From positions 1 to 11,870 of the forward strand of contig DHSB01000061.1 of the NCBI GenBank assembly GCA_002408385.1: a stretch of 11,870 bases of DNA, written 5' to 3'. This document shows positions 7,151 to 11,870 of this stretch, piece by piece. A program made the translations under genes and the position numbers. The DNA is from Myxococcales bacterium UBA5297 (GTDB lineage Bacteria; Myxococcota; Myxococcia; Myxococcales; UBA5297). The first letter of the stretch is position 1. The number at the start of each line of letters is the position of its first letter. The notes beneath the pieces were generated by a model, which had not been told where the DNA came from, made no database searches, and saw only the letters and a program-made list of their open reading frames with translations.

Positions 7151-7183
7151 ATCAAAAGGCCCAGACGGACTCGCCTGGGCCTT
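7151..7183 (-). terminator. First intrinsic terminator immediately downstream of tRNA-Asn
   Basis: A perfect 9-bp stem, AAGGCCCAG (7156-7164) with CTGGGCCTT (7175-7183), has a 10-nt loop. On the - strand it is followed by a T-run (CCTTTTGATTAA). The hairpin begins six bases past the tRNA 3' end, so it would set the primary transcript end of a single-tRNA unit. The + strand side ends only in TTC, so it is mainly a - strand terminator. Confidence 0.78.
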
Positions 7184-7189
7184 CATCTG

Positions 7190-7262
7190 CTCCTCGGCGT
7201 GGACTTGAACCACGGACCCGCTGATTAACAGTCAGCTGCTCTGCCAACTGAGCTACCGAGGA
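7190..7262 (-). tRNA. tRNA-Asn (anticodon GTT)
   Basis: The - strand folds into a full cloverleaf of 73 nt. The acceptor stem is TCCTCGG with CCGAGGA (7 bp). The D arm is GCTC...GAGC, containing AGTTGG. The anticodon stem is GCTGA/TCAGC with loop CTGTTAA and anticodon GTT (+ strand 7227-7229). The T arm is CGTGG/CCACG with loop TTCAAGT. The discriminator base is G, as expected for bacterial tRNA-Asn. CCA is not encoded (the genome continues CAG), so it must be added after transcription. It has its own promoter and two terminators and is transcribed toward the cmr operon. Confidence 0.98.
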
Positions 7263-7284
7263 ATAACCGCAACAACGGCGCGAG

Positions 7285-7313
7285 CTTTTACAAGGCCTTC
7301 GTCCCCCTGTCAA
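7285..7313 (-). promoter_or_regulatory. Sigma-70-type promoter of tRNA-Asn
   Basis: On the - strand a perfect TTGACA -35 box (7308-7313) is followed by a 17-bp spacer and a TAAAAG -10 box (7285-7290). After that comes a GC-rich stretch (CTCGCGCCG), like the discriminators of stringently controlled stable-RNA promoters. The start would fall near 7278, leaving a leader of about 16 nt before the tRNA 5' end. The -35 box lies inside a 16-bp inverted repeat (7304-7319). Confidence 0.75.
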
Positions 7314-7319
7314 CAGGGG
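7304..7319. repeat. Inverted repeat overlapping the tRNA-Asn -35 box
   Basis: CCCCTGT (7304-7310) and ACAGGGG (7313-7319) form a perfect 7-bp inverted repeat with a 2-base centre, and the -35 box sits in its middle. It may be chance extension around TTGACA, a regulator site, or a remnant hairpin at the end of the upstream transcript. Nothing here decides between these. Confidence 0.4.
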
Positions 7320-7520
7320 AAACCGCGCCTCGCTTCCCTGCCCTGGCGACCTCTTTCCACACTCCGAACCGTCCGCGAGCGTCGCCGCTCGGACTGGCTT
7401 CGCGGCGCAATTCGAGGGGGGGACCGGCGACTCCGCGCGGCGATCCCCTCCTCGTTCCTCCATCCCCGCTGTCGCCAAGCCGCCGGCGAGTACCAGGCAG
7501 ATTCCCCAAGCTCCAAAGCC

Positions 7521-10500
7521 TCACTCGAGCGCCTCCAGCCTCCGCTCCGCCAGCACGTGCGTATCGAGCGCAAACGGCCTCTCCGGCGCCTCGACCCTCC
7601 GGTAGGCCCGCTTCGCCTCCTCGATCAACCCGTACTCCTCGGCCGCCCTGCCGATGACGTACCAGTCATCCGAGTCGATTCGCCCCGCGAGATCGACCGC
7701 CTTGCGCAGCACCTGCATCGCCTCATCCGGCCGGCCGGTCTGCGCATAGAGCGCGGCGAGGGTGTGCAGCGCCGGCCGCGACCGCTCGTTGCTCAGCGCC
7801 ACCGCACGCCTTGCCTCCTCGATGGCCATCTCCGGCACCTGCGCCCGGAAGGCGCCCAGCCACGCGACGTCGTTGTACAGGCCGGCCCCATCCTCGCGCG
7901 CGGTCTCGATGAGCTTTCGCATCAGGCGCTCGGCCAGGTCGAGCTCGCCGGTCTCCATCGCCACCGAGCACAACAGCCGCGCCGCGACGCGGTCGTCCCC
8001 CTTCGCCTCGAGCCGCTTCTCCAGAAACGCCCTCCTCTCTTTCGTCTTGCCGAGCATGCGGTACCCGGCCGCCTTGGCGAGCACGGCCTCGGCCTCGTCG
8101 AAGGCGAGCTCCTTCTCGGCCAGCCCGAGCAGCGCGACGCCCTTGTCGGCGGCGACCAGGGCCCGGGCCAGCAGCATCGCGGTCAGCTCGCGGGCTCGGC
8201 CCTGCGCGCAGACGAGCGCCTGCGACAACGGGCCGACGTGCTCGGGCTCGGCCTCGATGGACGCGAGCGCCCGCGTGGCGGCGCGCCTCAAGGTCTCCGC
8301 CTCGCTCTCGCCGGGACACGCCGGGCCCAAGTCGCGCACCCGCGCCCACTCGAGCCAGCGGCGCGCCGCCTTCAGGTCGCCCGCCTCGATGCGGCGCAGC
8401 GCCTCGGAGAGGAGCGCCGCGGGCTCACCGCTCGCGAGCACCCTCGCCTCTTCGCCCTCGCGCACGAGGAACCACTCGTTGCTCACCCCGGGCGCCGATG
8501 CGGACCGGGCCACCGCACGCCACCCAATCTCCTCGTCGCCCTCGAGCGAGACCTCGAGCAGCGAGAGCGTGATGTCGAGCAGCACGACCGGCGGCAGCAC
8601 CTCTTGCGTCCGGGCGTACGAGGCGGTCTCGAAGGACCTGCGCAGCCTTTCGAGCGGGCCCTGCCCGAGCTTCTTCGCCTGGCGCGACATCAGCGCGTTC
8701 AGCTCCCTCTCGCCGCTCGCGGGCGAGAAGATCACGACGAACAGGCGCTTGATCACCGTCGCCGGGTCGCCGCCCGACAGGTCGAGCTTCTCGTAGTGGC
8801 GCACCTTGTCGAGCAGCGCCGCCCGCGCCTGCATCGCGTAGGCGTTGGGCGAACCGACCGCCGCTTCGCGCAGCAGCTTGGCCGCCTCCGGGTAGTAGCG
8901 AAGCTGGACGAGCATGTCGCAGGCGAGCTCGAGAACGGTGCGCCGCGCCTCCCGCTCTCGCGCGAGCTTCTCCGCCTCGGCGAGCGCGGCCTTTGCGCCC
9001 TGCTTGGCCATCGCCACCGCGACCAGCGCGCTCTTCTGCAGCGGGGTCGGCTCGGCGATGCGGGCGTCCTTTTCGAGCTCGTCGAGCCGGCCTCGCTTCA
9101 TGTCGAGGACGAGCAGGCGGTTGTCGTCCTCGGGCCCGAGCTCGTGCAGAGCACGGTACTCGGCGGCCGCCTCTTCGAGATCGGCGTCCGCCGAGAAGCG
9201 CACGCCCTCTGCGTTGTTCTCAAGCAGAAACGCGAGCGAGGCCCGCGCCAGGAAGTGCTTGGGGTCGAGCCCGCTCGCCTTGCGCAGCGCCGCGATGGCC
9301 CCAGTCCGGTCGTAGCCGGGCTGGAGAAACCGTCCGAGCTCGTCATGTTGGAGGATGCGCGCGAGCTCGACGAGCGCGTCGACCGATTCCGGCTCGACCG
9401 CGACCGCCCAACGCGCGCTCTCCCGCGCGGCGAGGCCAAACCCCGCGTCGAGCAGCGCCGCGGCGAGCTGCAGGTGGTGACGCGCCTCTTTCGGATGCAG
9501 CGCGATGAGCCGCTGGTACTCGGCGAACGCCTCCTTCCTCTTTCCGGCGACGAAGAGCTGCGCGGCCTTCAGCTCGAAGGAGATGACCGGATCGTCGCCC
9601 GCGGCGAGCGCGCGCAGCCCCACGGCGAGCCCCTCGACCTCGGCCGGCGAGAAGCGGCCCGACCCGGTGTCGAAGACGTAGCGGGCTGTCACCGTGCCGT
9701 CGTCGGCGACCGAGAGCTCCTGGGAGAAGCTCGCCGGCCCCCAGCGGCTCTCCGCCTTCTCGGGCAGCGGCCCGGCGGCGACGAAGCCGGGCGGCGGCAC
9801 GATTCGATACTCGGCCTCGGCCCGATACGGGCACGGCAGCACCAGCTCGCGTTTGCGCCAGCCCTTCTCCGGCGCTTGGGGATCCTCGGGAGGTCGCTTG
9901 AGGAATTCGGGCATCATCGCCACGACCGGCGCGGAGCTTATCTGGGCGACCGCCTGCAGGCCGGTGCTCCGAGCCCGCTGGCAGCCCTCGAGCTCGAGGC
10001 GCGTGCGGTACGGCTCGCTCTTGTCGCCGAGGGCCGGCTCGTCGTAGCGGACCATCGCCTCGGCGCCGAAGACCGACTTCCCATAGCTCTCGGCGAACCC
10101 CCGTCTCTCGCTCGCGCTCTCGGGCCGACCGCTGCGATACCACGCCGACAGCGCCCCGATGCTCTCGCGGGTCTCGACGATGCGCGCGGGGCCTTCTTCG
10201 ACGAGGTGGTACTCGCGCACCGCCCGCAGCAGGTTGTCCGTCGAGCGAGCAGTCGGCGTGCGTACGAGCTTGTCGGCGCCGGTCACCAGCGCGTACTTGC
10301 CCTGCAGGGGAAGCGGCAGGACGCCGTGGGCGACCGAGGCGTTGGTCGGGTCGATCCAGAGCGGCTTCTGGCCCGGGACGTGGACGATGGCGTGGTCGAA
10401 CTGGCCGAGCCCGGGCAGCCCCTGGTCGACGTCGCCCTCGATGCGGATCAACGCGACGTGCGCGGGCACCCCGGCCTGCCGCAACAGTCCGACGAGCAGC

Positions 10501-11534
10501 GTCGACATGTCCTTGCAGTCGCCGAAGCCGCGCGAGAGCGTCTCGGCCGGGCTGCGCGGGACGATCTTCGCCTCGCCAAAGTGGACGCCGGTGTAGCGGA
10601 TGCTCTGCTGGAGCCAGTCGGTGAGCCGCGCGGCGATCTCCTCGGGCCGCTTCTCGTCGGCGACCACCCGCTCGGCGATATCGCTCAGCTTGGCGCCCTG
10701 AAGCTGCGCTTCGACGACCCGCGCGTAGGCCGCGCCGACCGACTTCCACGACTCGCCGGTCGAGAAGAGGAAGGAGGGAACGAGCGCCAGCTCGGGCGAG
10801 AGAAACGGCTCGATCTCCTCGGGCGGCTTGACCGTCTCGAGCTCGAGCTCGAGGCGCTGCAGACCCTTCGCGACCGTGCGCTTGGGCTTGGCCGAGGTGC
10901 CGCGCACCGAGAAGCGCAGCGGCAGGCTCTTCGGCGCCTCGACGACGATCCGCGCGCGCCGAATCGTCGCCGCCTGGCCGATGGTGAGTGTGGTGGTGGT
11001 CCCGGCCTCGAAGAGCGGCTCGACCTCCCGGGAGACGATGACCTCTTCGACGACCGCGTTCGGCTCGATTCCGGGGATGGGCGCGCGAAGGATCCGCCGG
11101 TCGTCGAAGAGCTGGGGCGAGCCCTCGTTGACCGGCGCCTCGCCTATCGTCTTCGGGTCGAGCCGAAAGACCCGGCCGTCGGAGGTGACCACCCGGGCGT
11201 CGAGCGTGGGCCGCTCCTCGTACCAGGGAGACCAGACCGCGCGCATCTCGCCAAGGCCGCGCGCGGCGTCGGCCTGGAGCGGTCGGTAGAGGAGGCGCGC
11301 GGTGTAGGAGCGGCGGCCCTTCTCGTCGAGACGCACGAACACTTCCTGGAGGACGAAGTCGGCGGCGGCATCAGCGGGGGCCGGCAAGGCGTTGACCGCC
11401 GCGAGCAGCGCCGCGGGCTCAGTGGAGAAGGGGGGCTCGGCGAGCGGCTCGGAGGCAGCGTGCGCGGGTCCGGAGACGAGAGCGGCGGCGAGACCGACAG
11501 CGAGCGAGTAGACGGGCAGTGACCGCGAGGACAT
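7521..11534 (-). CDS. Exported DUF3857 / transglutaminase-like / TPR protein
   Basis: A 1337-residue protein. Residues 1-26 form a Sec signal peptide (Arg4, hydrophobic core 11-21, AHA at 24-26 before the likely cleavage), so it should act in the periplasm or at the cell surface. Residues ~60-230 resemble DUF3857 (β-rich, with segments such as DARVVTSDGRVFRLDP). The transglutaminase-like core follows, with Cys340 in GFGDCKD, His381 in FDHAIV and Asp395 in WIDPTN, so the triad is complete. From ~residue 655 the protein is helical and TPR-like, for example FAEYQRLIALHPKEARHH and LAALYAQTGRPDEAMQVLRK near the end. The start ATG has AAAGGAG at 11540-11546. The domain pairing is common in exported proteins of GC-rich proteobacteria, but substrate and physiology are unknown; it may be a protease or amidase rather than a cross-linker. 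No link to the CRISPR operon is evident. Confidence 0.9.
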   Translation of the reverse strand: MSSRSLPVYSLAVGLAAALVSGPAHAASEPLAEPPFSTEPAALLAAVNALPAPADAAADFVLQEVFVRLDEKGRRSYTARLLYRPLQADAARGLGEMRAVWSPWYEERPTLDARVVTSDGRVFRLDPKTIGEAPVNEGSPQLFDDRRILRAPIPGIEPNAVVEEVIVSREVEPLFEAGTTTTLTIGQAATIRRARIVVEAPKSLPLRFSVRGTSAKPKRTVAKGLQRLELELETVKPPEEIEPFLSPELALVPSFLFSTGESWKSVGAAYARVVEAQLQGAKLSDIAERVVADEKRPEEIAARLTDWLQQSIRYTGVHFGEAKIVPRSPAETLSRGFGDCKDMSTLLVGLLRQAGVPAHVALIRIEGDVDQGLPGLGQFDHAIVHVPGQKPLWIDPTNASVAHGVLPLPLQGKYALVTGADKLVRTPTARSTDNLLRAVREYHLVEEGPARIVETRESIGALSAWYRSGRPESASERRGFAESYGKSVFGAEAMVRYDEPALGDKSEPYRTRLELEGCQRARSTGLQAVAQISSAPVVAMMPEFLKRPPEDPQAPEKGWRKRELVLPCPYRAEAEYRIVPPPGFVAAGPLPEKAESRWGPASFSQELSVADDGTVTARYVFDTGSGRFSPAEVEGLAVGLRALAAGDDPVISFELKAAQLFVAGKRKEAFAEYQRLIALHPKEARHHLQLAAALLDAGFGLAARESARWAVAVEPESVDALVELARILQHDELGRFLQPGYDRTGAIAALRKASGLDPKHFLARASLAFLLENNAEGVRFSADADLEEAAAEYRALHELGPEDDNRLLVLDMKRGRLDELEKDARIAEPTPLQKSALVAVAMAKQGAKAALAEAEKLAREREARRTVLELACDMLVQLRYYPEAAKLLREAAVGSPNAYAMQARAALLDKVRHYEKLDLSGGDPATVIKRLFVVIFSPASGERELNALMSRQAKKLGQGPLERLRRSFETASYARTQEVLPPVVLLDITLSLLEVSLEGDEEIGWRAVARSASAPGVSNEWFLVREGEEARVLASGEPAALLSEALRRIEAGDLKAARRWLEWARVRDLGPACPGESEAETLRRAATRALASIEAEPEHVGPLSQALVCAQGRARELTAMLLARALVAADKGVALLGLAEKELAFDEAEAVLAKAAGYRMLGKTKERRAFLEKRLEAKGDDRVAARLLCSVAMETGELDLAERLMRKLIETAREDGAGLYNDVAWLGAFRAQVPEMAIEEARRAVALSNERSRPALHTLAALYAQTGRPDEAMQVLRKAVDLAGRIDSDDWYVIGRAAEEYGLIEEAKRAYRRVEAPERPFALDTHVLAERRLEALE

Positions 11535-11539
11535 CGAGT

Positions 11540-11546
11540 CTCCTTT
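11540..11546 (-). promoter_or_regulatory. Ribosome binding site of the transglutaminase/TPR gene
   Basis: On the - strand, AAAGGAG lies five bases before ATG 11534. This near-ideal site, together with the signal peptide that follows directly, fixes the start. Confidence 0.8.
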
Positions 11547-11580
11547 CCGGCGCCCGCGCCAGCCGGCGCGGCCGGGGCCG

Positions 11581-11609
11581 ATAGTGACAGCCTCAGCGTG
11601 GAGGGTGAA
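11581..11609 (-). promoter_or_regulatory. Weak candidate promoter of the transglutaminase/TPR gene
   Basis: On the - strand TTCACC (11604-11609) and CACTAT (11581-11586) are separated by exactly 17 bp. The matches to the sigma-70 consensus are only 4/6 and 3/6, so this is a guess based mainly on spacing and position about 45 bases before the start codon. Confidence 0.25.
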
Positions 11610-11744
11610 GCGGTACGAGGACGGACTGCGGCTGGGGGGGCGGCCGTCCCCTCCTCACCTTGCACGGCCGCCCTGGCCAATCGCACACGCAGGGTCGAAA
11701 CGGAAGCGCTCCGATCGCCGAGGCCGCTTTGAGACGCGAAATGC

Positions 11745-11870
11745 TAGATCGGTCGACCGGGGGCGGGTCTACGCGTCGCGGAATGCCGGATCGGTCGACC
11801 GGGGGCGGGTCTACGCGCCGCGGAATGCCAGATCGGTCGGCCGGGGACGGGTCTACGCGTCGCGGAATGC
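11745..11870. repeat. Tandem array of a 42-bp repeat (at least three units, reaching the window end)
   Basis: Three head-to-tail units occupy 11745-11786, 11787-11828 and 11829-11870, differing pairwise at three or four positions. Each holds GATCGGTCG, GGGTCTACGCG and CGCGGAATGC in the same order. The ten bases just before the first unit (CGCGAAATGC, 11735-11744) look like the end of a decayed fourth copy. There is no variable spacer, so this is not CRISPR. Units 1 and 2 contain the 10-bp palindrome CGGTCGACCG, which is broken in unit 3. The length is a multiple of three and the array stays open in a frame on each strand, so a coding repeat from a neighbouring gene is possible but unsupported. 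Confidence 0.85.

Larger units (their letters stand above)
6865..7189. other. Convergent intergenic region between the cmr operon and tRNA-Asn
   Basis: I see no credible gene here. Open frames starting at 6898, 6924 and 7031 run through the terminators, and two of them run into the tRNA; they have no recognisable domain. A 7-bp inverted repeat, TCTCGGC (6966-6972) with GCCGAGA (6981-6987), lacks a T-tract. Just after the CARF-RelE stop, CGAC/GTCG around 6868-6882 precedes a short ATTTT, but the 4-bp stem is too weak to call a terminator. The right part holds the two tRNA terminators. No CRISPR repeats or att-like duplication of the tRNA 3' end were found. Confidence 0.6.
7263..7520. other. 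Intergenic region between tRNA-Asn and the transglutaminase gene
   Basis: The right part follows the stop of the - strand transglutaminase gene and the left part holds the tRNA promoter. I saw no T-tract hairpin that would end the transglutaminase transcript, and no convincing small gene. Transcription could read through into the tRNA unit. Confidence 0.5.
11535..11744. other. Upstream region of the transglutaminase/TPR gene
   Basis: This GC-rich spacer between the start codon and the 42-bp repeats holds the ribosome binding site and a weak candidate promoter. It also has a 6-bp inverted repeat (GGACGG at 11619-11624, CCGTCC at 11644-11649) around a run of eight G. I see no supported gene in it. 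Confidence 0.5.

Noticed and set aside
6898..7228. Small + strand open frames running through the region after the CARF-RelE gene, two ending in the tRNA
   Set aside because: They cross two terminator hairpins, and the longer two enter the tRNA gene and end in translations of the tRNA itself (such as GLEPRTR). No ribosome binding site or domain supports them.
7557..11522. A 1321-residue open frame on the + strand exactly opposite the transglutaminase/TPR gene
   Set aside because: Its codons are in register with those of the - strand gene, so it stays open simply because that gene avoids TTA, CTA and TCA codons. The translation is Arg/Leu-rich with no domain, while the - strand product has a signal peptide, triad and TPRs.
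11745..11870. Tandem repeats considered as a CRISPR array
   Set aside because: The whole 42-bp period is conserved between units, so there are no variable spacers.

Overview
The window carries the 3' part of a type III-B (Cmr) CRISPR-Cas effector operon on the + strand, a tRNA-Asn gene on the - strand converging on it, and one very large - strand gene for an exported DUF3857/transglutaminase/TPR protein. A short tandem repeat array lies at the right edge. The DNA is strongly GC-rich, with G/C-ending codons throughout and hardly any TTA/CTA/TCA codons in the largest gene. Together with the exported transglutaminase-TPR protein, this suggests a GC-rich proteobacterium or myxobacterium-like organism. 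That placement is an inference; no marker gene here fixes the taxon.

Bases 1-6864 are a compact operon whose genes overlap or nearly touch: cas10/cmr2 (5' end outside the window), cmr3, cmr4, cmr5, cmr6, a Cas02710-family CARF-HEPN protein, and an APE2256-family CARF protein with a RelE-like C-terminus. Four of the six junctions are ATGA or GTGA overlaps, so co-transcription and translational coupling are very likely. The visible catalytic parts are intact: the Cas10 GGDD cyclase motif, the Cmr4 backbone aspartate (D26) that cuts target RNA, and an R-x4-6-H HEPN motif in the first accessory protein. The predicted pathway is target RNA binding by the Cmr complex, cyclic oligoadenylate synthesis by Cas10, and activation of two CARF effectors. 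One is a HEPN ribonuclease and the other a Cami1-like ribosome-dependent mRNA interferase. Cmr1, Cas6, Cas1, Cas2 and the CRISPR array are not in this window.

Bases 6865-7262 hold no gene except tRNA-Asn(GTT) on the - strand. The tRNA has a well-formed promoter (perfect TTGACA -35 box) and two tandem intrinsic terminators. These hairpins lie in the convergent gap and may also stop transcripts coming from the cmr operon.

Bases 7521-11534 (- strand) encode a 1337-residue exported protein with a Sec signal peptide, a DUF3857-like region, a transglutaminase core with an intact Cys-His-Asp triad, and a long TPR-like helical tail. Upstream of it are a clear ribosome binding site, a weak candidate promoter, and at least three tandem copies of a 42-bp repeat that reaches the window end.

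The most notable content is the pairing of two different CARF effectors at the end of one Cmr operon, one of them a CARF-RelE protein.
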